Of a DNA stretch of 64,000 bases, positions 36,446 to 45,568 are shown one piece after another. Each line of letters begins with the position of its first letter. The first letter of the stretch is position 1. Source of the stretch: Filimonas effusa (GTDB lineage: Bacteria; Bacteroidota; Bacteroidia; Chitinophagales; Chitinophagaceae). The stretch is taken from NCBI RefSeq assembly GCF_004118675.1, contig NZ_SDHZ01000001.1:310001-374000 (forward strand). The letters are read 5' to 3'. The notes beneath the pieces are model-generated. The model saw only the letters and a list, made by a program, of their open reading frames with translations, had not been told where the DNA came from and made no database searches. The position numbers and the translations under genes were made by a program.

Positions 36446-39400
36446 ATGATTACAAGATATCTATTTCTTATTGCCGCATGTATGGGCATTTCGGGATTAC
36501 ACGCGCAAAATCCTGTGATCAGGAACATCTTCACCGCCGATCCCGCGCCAATGGTGTACAACGATACTGTATTCCTGTATGCTGGACAAGATACAGCCGC
36601 TCCCGGCACTAACGGATACCGGATGCCCGACTGGCATGTATTTTCTTCAACAGATATGGTGAACTGGACCGACAGGGGAGCACCATTGGCTCCCACCAGC
36701 TTCTCCTGGGCCGCTAAAGATGCAAATGCGGCACATTGTACTTACCGGAATGGCAAATTCTACTGGTATGTTTCTGTCATGCACAAAAGGGATAACAATA
36801 GTAACGGCGGCGTAGCGATAGGTGTGGCTGTGTCTGACAGTCCAACCGGCCCTTTTACAGATGCGCTTGGCAAAGCTTTGGTGACCAACGAAATGACAAC
36901 TGACATGAAACATTCCTGGGATGACCTCGATCCGGCCGTTTTTATCGACGATGATGGGCAGGCTTATCTCTTCTGGGGCAATGGCAGTTGTAAATGGGCT
37001 AAGCTCAAAGAAAACATGATTGAGATCGACGGACCCATTACTACCATGAAACCACAACATTTTACAGAAGCCCCCTGGGTATATAAACGCAACGGTTTAT
37101 ATTACCTGGTATATGCAGCGAATTTTCCTGAAACAATAGAATATTGTACGGCAAAAAGCATCACAGGTCCCTGGGAGTATCGCGGAGTGATACAGGATCG
37201 GGTTACCAATAGCACAACTACACATCCGGGTATCATAGATTATAAGGGGAAGTCTTACTTCTTCTATCATAACGGCACATTACCCTCTGGCGGAAGTTTT
37301 AGGAGAAGTGTATGTATCGAGTATCTGAATTATAACGCAGATGGCACTATTCAGAAAATTCCCGAAACCACCGAAGGGGTTAGGCAAACTGAGGCTAACA
37401 TAACCGTGGACGTGCGTAAAAGAGGGCATGCAATTTCCCCTACATTATTTGGTGTTTTCTTTGAAGATATCAATCTCTCTGCCGATGGTGGCTTATATCC
37501 GGAAATGATCAGGAATCGTTCTTTCGAAGACGCAGATACCTTGCAGAACTGGAAATTCAGTAGTGCCGGCAATAGCACCACGGCTGCAATAAGTGTCGCA
37601 AATGTTCACGGCAAAGTTCCTTCCATACCAGTAAACCCATTTAATAGAAAGTCACTTGTTTTAAACGTAAATGGCGCTTTTGCTTTGGAAAATGAGGGTT
37701 ACTGGGGTATTAATGTTAAACAAAACGAAGCTTACACTTTTAAATTGGCGGTGCGAACTGCTGCCGGAGAGCCCTATAAAGAACCCCTGCAAATTAAGTT
37801 AACCAGTTCATCAGGAAAGCTGCTGGCTTCCGGTGTTATTCAGGATTTTACTACAGAATGGAAATATCATTCGCTTCATTTAACAGCGCTGGCATCAGAT
37901 GCAAATGCGCGTATTGAAATTACAGGAGACGGGAAAGGTAAATTGTTTCTAGACATGGTTTCTTTGCTCCCCGATACTACATGGAAAGGGCATGGTATGC
38001 GTACCGACCTTGCAGCAGCTATGAATGCCCTGAATCCTAAATTTTTACGTTTCCCGGGCGGATGCTGGGTCGAAGGCGAAGATTTTGAGCATATGTATAA
38101 ATGGAAAAATACCATAGGTAAAGCAGATGCCCGCGTGCCTTTATGGAATATATGGGGGTATAATGCTACCAACGGTATCGGGTATCATGAATATCTGCAG
38201 ATGGCGGAAGATCTTGGAGCTGAACCGCTTTTTTGTATCAATGCCGGCGTATCGCACAGGGAGTCTGTAACAGCCGATCAGTTAGGGCCATGGATACAGG
38301 ATGCATTGGATGCCATAGAATACGCCAATGGACCCGTTAACTCCGTTTGGGGAAGTATACGCGCAAAGAATGGACATCCGGCACCTTTCCATATGAAGTA
38401 TCTGGAAATAGGTAACGAAAATTTTGGAAAACAATATTTTGAGAATTACGAGCTGATAGCAAAAGCAATATTGGCAAAGTACCCTGGTATGAAGCTCATT
38501 GCAAATGATTGGTCTGGCGGCCATCCTTCAGAACCTCGTCCTGAAATTATTGATGAACACTATTACGATAATCCGGATTGGTTTGTTTTGAATGCAACGA
38601 AGTACGACACTTACGACCGTAAAGGTCCTAAAGTTTTTGTAGGCGAGTATGCGGTTACAAGCAACACAGGTAAAGGAAATCTCCGTGGAGGAATAGCAGA
38701 AGCAGCCTGGATGACTGGTATGGAGCGCAACTCCGACGTAGTGGCAATGGCGGCATATGCACCTCTGTATTGTAATGTAAATCACAAAAAATGGCCCGTA
38801 AACCTTATTAATTTTGATAATCATCGTTGGTATGGCTTACCGGGTTATTACGTACAGCAAATGTTTGCTGCCAATCAGGGAACAGTAAACCTGCCTGTGG
38901 TAATAGAGGGAGGCCCGGCAGTGGAGCTGCCGGAAGCTTCAGGAAGAATTGGCCTGGGAACCTGGAATAACACTGCAGAATTCAAAGATTTGAAAGTAAT
39001 TGCTCCTGATGGCAAGTTGTTATATCAGGCAGACTTTTCCGGAAACCTCGACGACTGGACAAAAAGCGGTACCGGCGAATGGTCTGTTCAAAATGGGGTA
39101 CTCAGGCAATCGGCACTGAATCCGGGGGTTACCGCTTACGTAGGTGATACCAGTTGGAAAGACTACACCATTTCATTAAAAGCCCGCAAGATCGCTGGTG
39201 AAAACGGTTTCCAGATCTACTTTCATAACAAAGCCCGCAGCGGTCGCATACGCTGGGATATTGGTGGTTATAACAATTCAACCAATGAAATGCAGATTGG
39301 CCTGAATGCAGGCAGTATGAAAGGGTCAGTTGAACCGGGCCGGTGGTACGATGTTAAACTTGAAATCACCGCTAATACAGTGAAAGGTTATCTTGATGGA

Positions 39401-39745
39401 AAACTGGTGCAGGAAGTGTCCAGCAATAACCTCAATACAAAAGCCGTTTGCGCCAGTGCTTCCTCCGACGACAGGTCGGGGGATATCATTGTAAAGCTGG
39501 TGAATACAGCTGCGAGCGCCGTAAAAACTACCATTAAACTTGACAACGCCACAGGATTAACGGGCAAATGCAAAGCCATTATTCTTACTTCAGCAAGTCC
39601 ACTGGATGAAAATACATTGGAAGAACCTGTAAAAGTTGCACCCAAAACAGAAGACTCAACAATTACAGGTACTGTCATCTCTCGCACTTTGCCAGCCTGT
39701 TCACTCACTGTTCTCCGGCTGTCAACGCATAAACAGAAGATGTAA
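36446..39745 (+). CDS. GH43-GH51 fusion, arabinan/arabinoxylan side-chain hydrolase
   Basis: 1099 residues with a signal peptide ending near residue 20. Residues ~20-305 are a GH43 propeller (base Asp in FTADPAPMVYNDTVFLYAG, Asp in LDPAVFIDDDGQAYLFWG, acid Glu near 207 in FTEAPWVYKRNGLYY). Residues ~315-1099 are a GH51 arabinofuranosidase (ISPTLFGVFFEDINLSADGG, RFPGGCWVEGEDF, acid/base Glu near 656 in EIGNENFG, nucleophile near 733 in VFVGEYAV). A CBM4-like region at ~390-510 lies near the start of the GH51 part. A LamG/DUF1080-like insert at ~840-985 (YTISLKARKIAGENGFQIYF) splits the GH51 C-terminal sandwich. Both halves keep their catalytic residues, so two linked activities are expected, probably arabinose removal plus a second GH43 specificity. 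It ends the plus-strand run and converges on the GH43 at 39788. Confidence 0.85.
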   Translation: MITRYLFLIAACMGISGLHAQNPVIRNIFTADPAPMVYNDTVFLYAGQDTAAPGTNGYRMPDWHVFSSTDMVNWTDRGAPLAPTSFSWAAKDANAAHCTYRNGKFYWYVSVMHKRDNNSNGGVAIGVAVSDSPTGPFTDALGKALVTNEMTTDMKHSWDDLDPAVFIDDDGQAYLFWGNGSCKWAKLKENMIEIDGPITTMKPQHFTEAPWVYKRNGLYYLVYAANFPETIEYCTAKSITGPWEYRGVIQDRVTNSTTTHPGIIDYKGKSYFFYHNGTLPSGGSFRRSVCIEYLNYNADGTIQKIPETTEGVRQTEANITVDVRKRGHAISPTLFGVFFEDINLSADGGLYPEMIRNRSFEDADTLQNWKFSSAGNSTTAAISVANVHGKVPSIPVNPFNRKSLVLNVNGAFALENEGYWGINVKQNEAYTFKLAVRTAAGEPYKEPLQIKLTSSSGKLLASGVIQDFTTEWKYHSLHLTALASDANARIEITGDGKGKLFLDMVSLLPDTTWKGHGMRTDLAAAMNALNPKFLRFPGGCWVEGEDFEHMYKWKNTIGKADARVPLWNIWGYNATNGIGYHEYLQMAEDLGAEPLFCINAGVSHRESVTADQLGPWIQDALDAIEYANGPVNSVWGSIRAKNGHPAPFHMKYLEIGNENFGKQYFENYELIAKAILAKYPGMKLIANDWSGGHPSEPRPEIIDEHYYDNPDWFVLNATKYDTYDRKGPKVFVGEYAVTSNTGKGNLRGGIAEAAWMTGMERNSDVVAMAAYAPLYCNVNHKKWPVNLINFDNHRWYGLPGYYVQQMFAANQGTVNLPVVIEGGPAVELPEASGRIGLGTWNNTAEFKDLKVIAPDGKLLYQADFSGNLDDWTKSGTGEWSVQNGVLRQSALNPGVTAYVGDTSWKDYTISLKARKIAGENGFQIYFHNKARSGRIRWDIGGYNNSTNEMQIGLNAGSMKGSVEPGRWYDVKLEITANTVKGYLDGKLVQEVSSNNLNTKAVCASASSDDRSGDIIVKLVNTAASAVKTTIKLDNATGLTGKCKAIILTSASPLDENTLEEPVKVAPKTEDSTITGTVISRTLPACSLTVLRLSTHKQKM

Positions 39746-39787
39746 AACCAAAAACTTTTTCTGTCTGGTGAATCGCTCCCCCGGCTG

Positions 39788-40897
39788 TTATGGAAGAGCG
39801 ATGGTTTGTTCCGTCCACGTAGGGCCTGTAATGTAGAACCTGCCGTTCTTGTAATGTACAGGTTCAATTCCCATTTGCGGAGTCTTCTCCCATGCTTCCA
39901 GTGTCTGACTATAAGGGTAGGGGCGTTTTTCATACATCAGGTAATGACACGAACTCCATAACTGCCCGTCAGGACCGGTAAATAAAGCGTTGTGACCAGT
40001 CTCGGCATAAGGATCTTCTGTATCCTGGAACTGCAGGTAATCATAACCACCACCAATGGCAAGCTCCGGGCGATATCCCTTTTTGCGGGTGCCGAAAATG
40101 GGCTCCTGCGATACCAGCTTCCACGGGCCAAGCGGAGAAGTGGATGTGAGTAACCCCACCTCATAACCGCGCGTCCAGGTAGAAAAGAACATAAAGTAAT
40201 TTCCTTCCTTTTTAATAACGAAGGGGCCTTCTATACCACCCTGCATCCACTCCGGCCAGCCGGGTTGTTTCTTATCCAGGAATTTTTGAATAGGCGTGGT
40301 TAGCTTACCTGAGGGTAAATCAATTTTAGCCTGAAACAAACCATTGCCACTGCAGTAGAAATAGGTTTGTCCGTCTTCGTCTTCAAACAACGTGGCATCA
40401 TTGTTATACTGGGGGGTAAGAGGCCCGTTAACCAGCGTATAAGGCCCCGTTACCTTATCCGAAGTAAACAGCCATACATTATGTGTTTGCATTCCTTTCG
40501 GATCCGCTGCCGTTACTTTGCCACTATTTACAGTCATCCAGTATTTATGCTGTATAAAATGGATTTCAGGGGCCCAGAAACGTCCGTTGTACGGGCAATC
40601 GGCTGGAAGTTTGGTAGCATCTATCAGGAATGAATGTTGTTGCCAGTGAACCAGGTCATCGGATACAAGTAAACGTACGCCGGGATTAAGACCTTCCCAT
40701 ACCGGGTTGGATGTGCCTACACAATACCACTTGTTATCCACTTTAATGATAAAATGATCCCGCATGGAAATAGCTGTGTCACGTGTGATAGGGTTAGTGT
40801 ACCTGAAAACAGGTGCGGATGTTTTATTCTCTTGCTGTGTTTTGCCGACCCCCGCTATGGCCAGCAATGCCGTTAATAAACACCATGAATATTTCAT
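39788..40897 (-). CDS. GH43 glycosidase, exported
   Basis: 369 residues with a signal peptide (CLLTALLAIAGVGK). Compact GH43 without extra modules: base Asp in ISMRDHFIIKVDNKWYCVG, pKa-setting Asp in NNDATLFEDEDGQTYFYC, acid Glu in GGIEGPFVIKKEGNYFMFF. The ELAIGGGYDYLQFQDTEDPY and GHNALFTGPDGQLW motifs line the back of the site. The ~370-residue single-domain form is seen in several GH43 subfamilies acting on arabinan or arabinoxylan; the exact specificity is unknown. It lies 24 bp downstream of the second GH115 on the same strand and is almost certainly in an operon with it. Confidence 0.87.
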   Translation of the reverse strand: MKYSWCLLTALLAIAGVGKTQQENKTSAPVFRYTNPITRDTAISMRDHFIIKVDNKWYCVGTSNPVWEGLNPGVRLLVSDDLVHWQQHSFLIDATKLPADCPYNGRFWAPEIHFIQHKYWMTVNSGKVTAADPKGMQTHNVWLFTSDKVTGPYTLVNGPLTPQYNNDATLFEDEDGQTYFYCSGNGLFQAKIDLPSGKLTTPIQKFLDKKQPGWPEWMQGGIEGPFVIKKEGNYFMFFSTWTRGYEVGLLTSTSPLGPWKLVSQEPIFGTRKKGYRPELAIGGGYDYLQFQDTEDPYAETGHNALFTGPDGQLWSSCHYLMYEKRPYPYSQTLEAWEKTPQMGIEPVHYKNGRFYITGPTWTEQTIALP

Positions 40898-40921
40898 AAA
40901 GCAACCTTTACTGTTGATGAA

Positions 40922-43519
40922 TTATTGTTTTTTATAAGGGCTTTCCTGCATTTTAAGATGCGTAGGTTCATACCCGCCCTTATCAGCAATGAGCTTATAT
41001 AGTACGATACCCGGATCTAAAGGACGGATCGTTAACCTAAGTATACCATCGGCTGTTTGGGGTACTGCGATTTTGGTAACCGTTTCTATCATTCTGGCTG
41101 CTCCCGCAGGATACATCTTTGAATAGTTGTTTGCCCACGTAAGCTGGTCATTGATGTTCCAGGTGCTTACTTTACCATCGTTAAAGGAAGCCGCTACACG
41201 ATGTCCGCCTTTTTTAAAGGGGAGGGTGCAGTCGAAAAATAGCCGTAAGGTGATGCTGTCTGGTGTGTTGTTGAGCTTCATTTTGTAGGTGATAGCTGCA
41301 TTGTCGGTATTTTCAGTATAAGGCATCAGGGCAATACCTGAAAGGGTTCTGCCAAGGTCTGGTATAACTGTCCATTTCGCCTTGTCGTTGTTCCGCGATT
41401 CAAAATAATGTTCCGCTTCTATTACCACCACATTGTTTTTTTCATTGAAAACATAACCGCCCGGCTTTACTTCTTCAGGAGTAACGAGTTTCGTCCGTGG
41501 CATGACATTACCACCTTTCGGCTCATCCCAGGAACGGTAACCGATATGCGTTTGATCCATAATATGGTTCCATTTGCCACCGGAAACATTCAGGTTGTAA
41601 TCCCTGGAAAATGCCGCATCGCGTTTAAAACAGGAAGTCGCATAATTGGCCCAGTAGTTGGCTTTCAAATCTTTTTCTGCGGCCAGTTTACCATTCATGG
41701 CTACTGCATAGTACATATCATACAGGTTGGCCATGGCCCTCACCGGGTGAAGTACTAGTTGCATGTAAGTATCTCTGTACTTTGCCGGTAAATTGTAATA
41801 TTGCCTTAATGCCCTCGTTTCTAATGCCAGGTAAGCATCTTTCACCTGCAGAAACTCGCCGCTTTCCAGGTTATAGGTCCGGTGATCCATCATTTCTGCC
41901 GTGATACGGCTGTTGTATTTACAATACATGCTAAGTATCTCCGAGGCCTCCGTAGCTTCCGCTGTGCCAAATTTATTTTCACAGAATAACCTGGCATATT
42001 CTTCCAGGTTCTGTGCGGTAAAAGAGGTCGGGTTCCAGGCCATGTTCAGGAAAAAATCCATAGGATACTCGTTGGGCTTCAGATCGCCCACGTTCAGGAT
42101 CCATACTTTGTCAACGCCATAGCTATAAGTGAGTTGTAACTGCTCCCACATGTGCGGAATCTGCGTCATGTTAAGCCATTGATACGCGCGTGGCGCACCA
42201 TGTAAATCAACATGGTAGTAAATGCCATAGCCGCCGGGATGTTTTTTTTGCTGTAGTTCCGGCAGTCGCCTGATATTTCCCCAGTTGTCATCGCAAAGCA
42301 GGATTGTCATGTCATCAGGCACTTTAATACCTTTGTCATAATATTCCAGCACCTCACTGTATAAAGCCCAGATCTGCGGTGTTTGAGCAGCCGGCTTTTT
42401 AGTGACTTTTTCTATGATCTGGCGCTGGTCTTTCATGATCCGCTCCAGCAATCTGAAATTTTCATCGGCGGTCCCGGCATCCTTCATAGGCATGTCGCCA
42501 TCACCACGCATACCCATGGTAACTACATTCTCGTAAGCTTTGTTACGACGGAAGCCATCTTCCCAGAATTGCTTCAGGCCCGGTTCATTCGATACATAGT
42601 TCCATTCGCCATTACCATATTCTTTACGGTGTTTGCCCCATTCGCGTTGCGAACGCATCATGGGTTCATGATGGGAGGTGCCCATAACAATACCATATTC
42701 GTCAGCGATACGCGGATTGTCTGTATCATCTTCATTAAAAGCATTGCCCCACATCGCCGGCCAGAGATAGTTGGCGCGTAAACGAAGCAGCAATTCAAAC
42801 ATATGTGCATACATTTTACTGTTTAAACCGCCGAATTTTTCTTTTGCCCAGCCTGTAAAACAAGGGGCTTCATCATTGATGAAAATACCCCTGTAACGTA
42901 CTTTGGGTTCTCCCGATGCATAACGTCCCGGCCTTACATAGGCTGCAGTGCGTTTTGCTACAGGCACATCGGCCCACCAGTACCAGGGTGAAACACCCAG
43001 TTGCCTCGAAAGCTCGTAAATGCCATATATCGACCCTCTTTTATCGCTGCCGGCAATCACTAACGCTTGCTTTACACCTGGAAACGGATCCGCTATAGTG
43101 GTAATGACAAAACTCTCCCATTTGCCTTTCAGGTCTGTGCTGCTAAGCTTGCCCGTAGCTATCAAACGGTCTACCATCCTGCTTTTGCCAATAGTACCAA
43201 TGATCACCTGTAATGGAGAGGCCGATGATGCAGTCGTAACCTGGGGATGATAACCGGTAACACTGTCTATATCGGATTGAAGATCGTTGATGGCCCTGAT
43301 AACCCCTTTGTAGTCATTACTATCATAACAAATAGTAGCGCCCTGTTGCTTGTCGGTTACCAGTGGAAAGGAACCTGTGATTGTTCCATCCTGGACAATG
43401 AGCTTTTCGGTAATGGCGCCTGTTTGCTGTGCCTGAACAGGTAAAGAAACGATTCCTGTTGTAATCCAGATCGTCCATCGCTTTAATAACCTTTCTGTAA
43501 TTCTGTTAAATGGCATCAT
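40922..43519 (-). CDS. GH115 alpha-glucuronidase (second copy)
   Basis: 865 residues from the ATG at 43519; the following ATG at 43516 is equally possible. Signal peptide ~1-31 (WTIWITTGIVSLPVQAQ). It is strongly similar along its length to the GH115 at 26796: VIRAINDLQSDIDSVTGYHP, VIIGTIGKSRMVDRL, KGKWESFVITTIADPFPGVK, SPWYWWADVPVAKRTAAYV, GTSHHEPMMRSQREW, TMGMRGDGDMPMKDAG, LCDDNWGNIRRLPEL and YGVDKVWILNVGDLKPNEYP. Compared with the first copy, a ~20-residue insert after LWPAMWG is absent. GH115 releases methylglucuronate from glucuronoxylan. Two copies may differ in preference for internal or terminal substitution. The gene reads with the GH43 24 bp downstream and has a LacI-type palindrome upstream. 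Confidence 0.93.
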   Translation of the reverse strand: MMPFNRITERLLKRWTIWITTGIVSLPVQAQQTGAITEKLIVQDGTITGSFPLVTDKQQGATICYDSNDYKGVIRAINDLQSDIDSVTGYHPQVTTASSASPLQVIIGTIGKSRMVDRLIATGKLSSTDLKGKWESFVITTIADPFPGVKQALVIAGSDKRGSIYGIYELSRQLGVSPWYWWADVPVAKRTAAYVRPGRYASGEPKVRYRGIFINDEAPCFTGWAKEKFGGLNSKMYAHMFELLLRLRANYLWPAMWGNAFNEDDTDNPRIADEYGIVMGTSHHEPMMRSQREWGKHRKEYGNGEWNYVSNEPGLKQFWEDGFRRNKAYENVVTMGMRGDGDMPMKDAGTADENFRLLERIMKDQRQIIEKVTKKPAAQTPQIWALYSEVLEYYDKGIKVPDDMTILLCDDNWGNIRRLPELQQKKHPGGYGIYYHVDLHGAPRAYQWLNMTQIPHMWEQLQLTYSYGVDKVWILNVGDLKPNEYPMDFFLNMAWNPTSFTAQNLEEYARLFCENKFGTAEATEASEILSMYCKYNSRITAEMMDHRTYNLESGEFLQVKDAYLALETRALRQYYNLPAKYRDTYMQLVLHPVRAMANLYDMYYAVAMNGKLAAEKDLKANYWANYATSCFKRDAAFSRDYNLNVSGGKWNHIMDQTHIGYRSWDEPKGGNVMPRTKLVTPEEVKPGGYVFNEKNNVVVIEAEHYFESRNNDKAKWTVIPDLGRTLSGIALMPYTENTDNAAITYKMKLNNTPDSITLRLFFDCTLPFKKGGHRVAASFNDGKVSTWNINDQLTWANNYSKMYPAGAARMIETVTKIAVPQTADGILRLTIRPLDPGIVLYKLIADKGGYEPTHLKMQESPYKKQ

Positions 43520-43999
43520 CTCTTTAAATATAATGGTGTGATATTTATTGCTGTACGATTATGAAACCGCAGCTAACGTGTGCCGGTACTGTCTTCCTGG
43601 GTTAATCCTGTTACCTGTCGTATATTAATTATCGATAAAAGCGGCAATTCTTAAGCCGGTAGATAAATGCAGGGGATTCCATACTGTTATGGCCAGGGAC
43701 ACACACACACAATCGGTTTCATATTGTTTCTTCATCTAAAATAGGTGATTTTTATTCAAAATTTGAAATCGATTACAAAAAAAGAAGATCGTGCATTTGT
43801 TTTAAATAATGGCTGCTGCATTTACTTGCTGTTCCAGATCGGGGAAATGTATACAACAACCTGTGATAAGTGTTAACGAAGCCTGCGGGAGTAAAGTAGT
43901 TTTGTGTTATCACAACGCTATCATTCCATCGTTATCACTAATAATGCTAACTTGTGGTAGTATGCTGTCCGGTAATATTATAATATAAATACAACTCTT
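43520..43999. other. 480-bp divergent regulatory region
   Basis: It separates GH115 (minus) and the small membrane protein (plus). It holds the LacI-type operator (43762-43779), a -7 box TAGTTTTG (43897-43904, plus) and the direct repeat GTTATCAC (43906-43913 and 43931-43938). A GCATTT pair (43793, 43818) spaced 25 bp resembles HTCS half-sites, but the spacing is wrong. Confidence 0.5.
43762..43779. promoter_or_regulatory. LacI-type palindromic operator upstream of the second GH115
   Basis: TTTGAAATCGATTACAAA is a complete palindrome of the form TTTGnAATCGATTnCAAA with central CpG. The same core appears at 29585 upstream of the other GH115. It lies 243 bp from the GH115 start and 220 bp from the plus-strand gene. 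Confidence 0.6.
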
Positions 44000-44497
44000 A
44001 TGGAATTTATACAAAACACGATCAACTGGATCAAAGGTGAACTGTTAGAAGCATCGCTCATCATTGCTTTTGGTGTTATTACTATTATAGCCGCATTTTT
44101 ATTCTGGAAGATAGGTACCACACCCAATGCGAAAGCCCTGTTCCTTCCTTTGCTGGTAAGCGGGCTGATTTATACTACAATCGGAATGGGTATGCGTATT
44201 ACTAATCCAAAACGAATGGTGGAATTCCTGCAAAAATACCGCGAGAATAGGGTTGCTTTTATCCAGGCGGAAAAGAAAAGGGTAGATGATTTTCAATATG
44301 GGTATACGATATCCAAAATTGTAGCATCTATCTTTCTTCCTGCAACGCTGTTGATATTCTGGTTCACTAAAAACCCCACCTTGCAGGGTATAGGTATTGG
44401 CCTTACTTACTTTGCGCTGGCAGGACTCGTGGTAGACTACTTTTCACAGGAAAGAGCGGATCTGTATTATGCCGCTATTCTTAAGGCGTTGTCATAA
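44000..44497 (+). CDS. Small membrane protein, unknown function
   Basis: 165 residues from an ATG. Three or four hydrophobic helices: ~19-36 (LIIAFGVITIIAAFLFW), ~46-66 (ALFLPLLVSGLIYTTIGMGM), ~106-124 (KIVASIFLPATLLIFWF) and ~128-147 (LQGIGIGLTYFALAGLVVDYF). The loop between helices 2 and 3 is charged (FLQKYRENRVAFIQAEKKRVDDF). There is no signal peptide and no motif I can name; it is likely an inner-membrane protein. The stop codon sits in a perfect 12-bp hairpin (44489-44521). The AraC regulator gene follows 75 bp later on the same strand, so the two may be co-transcribed. Confidence 0.72.
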   Translation: MEFIQNTINWIKGELLEASLIIAFGVITIIAAFLFWKIGTTPNAKALFLPLLVSGLIYTTIGMGMRITNPKRMVEFLQKYRENRVAFIQAEKKRVDDFQYGYTISKIVASIFLPATLLIFWFTKNPTLQGIGIGLTYFALAGLVVDYFSQERADLYYAAILKALS

Positions 44498-44521
44498 GCT
44501 GGCGCCCTTAGCTTATGACAA
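44489..44521 (+). terminator. Perfect hairpin spanning the stop codon of the membrane-protein gene
   Basis: TTGTCATAAGCT (44489-44500) pairs perfectly with AGCTTATGACAA (44510-44521), loop of 9 nt. It overlaps the TAA at 44495-44497. There is no T-run after it, so it may be an attenuating or stabilising hairpin rather than a complete terminator before the AraC gene. Confidence 0.5.
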
Positions 44522-44572
44522 CTTTGCAGAGCTGGTAAACGAGAAAATAATCACCTCTAAATAATAGGTATT

Positions 44573-45472
44573 ATGAAACCTATTGTCCACTTACATAGCA
44601 TATCTGAGATCAACAATTTTATGAAAGGTGTTACAAGACACCCGCTTGTAGCTGTCGTTGATTTTAGTAAGGTAGAGGAGTATATCCAGGAGGATATTAG
44701 GGTAAGCTGCGATTTTTATTCTGTTATGTTTAAAAACTACTGCGCAAACAAAGTGCGCTACGGCAGACAAACCTACGATTTCCAGGAAGGTAGCCTGATT
44801 TGTATAGCCCCGCGGCAGGTAATGTCGATGGATAGTGAAATAGAAAAGAAAGAGAATAGGATAGGGTGGGGGCTGTTTTTTCACCCCGATCTGATCAGGG
44901 GTACCTCTTTGAACGCAAAGATGAAAGAGTATACCTTCTTTTCTTATGAAACTTCAGAAGCATTGCACCTGTCGGAGAAGGAAAAACAAACCTTGCACGA
45001 CTGTGTACTCAAAATTCAGAACGAACTGGAGGAAAACATCGACAACCATAGCCAAAACCTCATTGTTTCCAATATCGAGGTCTTGTTAAACTATTGCTCC
45101 CGGTACTATGGCCGGCAGTTCATTACAAGAAAAAGCTCCAATCGCGATATCGTGGCGCAGGTAGAAAGCGCTATACGGGAATATTTTGAGTCGGATACGC
45201 TAAACGGACTTCCTACGGTAACTTATCTCGCTGATAAGGTTAATCTATCGGCCAATTACCTGGGCGACTTGCTAAAAAAGGAAACAGGTATGAATACCCA
45301 GGACCATATTCACTATTTTTTGATTGAAGCCGCCAAAGGACATCTGCGGAATACAGACAAAAGCATCAGTGAAATTGCCTACTCCCTGGGCTTTGAATAT
45401 CCGCAGTATTTTAGTAAGTTATTCAAACAAAAAACGGGAAATACGCCGCAGCAGTTCCGGAATTTGAATTAA
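44573..45472 (+). CDS. AraC-family transcriptional regulator
   Basis: 299 residues from an ATG. The N-terminal ~190 residues form a cupin-like sensor (FSKVEEYIQEDIRVSCDFYSV, YDFQEGSLICIAPRQVM, WGLFFHPDLIRG). The last ~100 residues are the AraC double helix-turn-helix (VTYLADKVNLSANYLGDLLKKETGMN, IEAAKGHLRNTDKSISEIAYSLGFEYPQYFSKLFKQKTG). AraC proteins bind direct repeats as dimers or monomers. A one-component AraC beside the HTCS could also bind the GACATTTG repeats, so assignment of those sites to the HTCS is not certain. AraC-type genes of this shape are often found near reductases, and it could be a bystander. It follows the small membrane protein. Confidence 0.9.
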   Translation: MKPIVHLHSISEINNFMKGVTRHPLVAVVDFSKVEEYIQEDIRVSCDFYSVMFKNYCANKVRYGRQTYDFQEGSLICIAPRQVMSMDSEIEKKENRIGWGLFFHPDLIRGTSLNAKMKEYTFFSYETSEALHLSEKEKQTLHDCVLKIQNELEENIDNHSQNLIVSNIEVLLNYCSRYYGRQFITRKSSNRDIVAQVESAIREYFESDTLNGLPTVTYLADKVNLSANYLGDLLKKETGMNTQDHIHYFLIEAAKGHLRNTDKSISEIAYSLGFEYPQYFSKLFKQKTGNTPQQFRNLN

Positions 45473-45500
45473 TGGCAGCGCTTGAATAATAAAGCTTTTC

Positions 45501-45522
45501 CTTACCCGGTTTAAGGGGTAAG
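45501..45522 (+). repeat. Hairpin after the AraC gene
   Basis: CTTACCC (45501-45507) and GGGTAAG (45516-45522), 8-nt loop, 28 nt after the AraC stop. No T-run is present, so it is a weak terminator candidate. Confidence 0.35.
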
Positions 45523-45568
45523 CAGGGGATGCAATAAGTAAATTTGTATCGTTATACCTCTGTTTTTA

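Noticed and set aside
43700-43711. Short CA repeat (ACACACACACAC)
   Set aside because: Too short to be a meaningful microsatellite or site.
43793-43823. GCATTT pair as a further HTCS site
   Set aside because: Half-sites are 25 bp apart rather than 20-21, and no -7 box lies 55 nt from the first.
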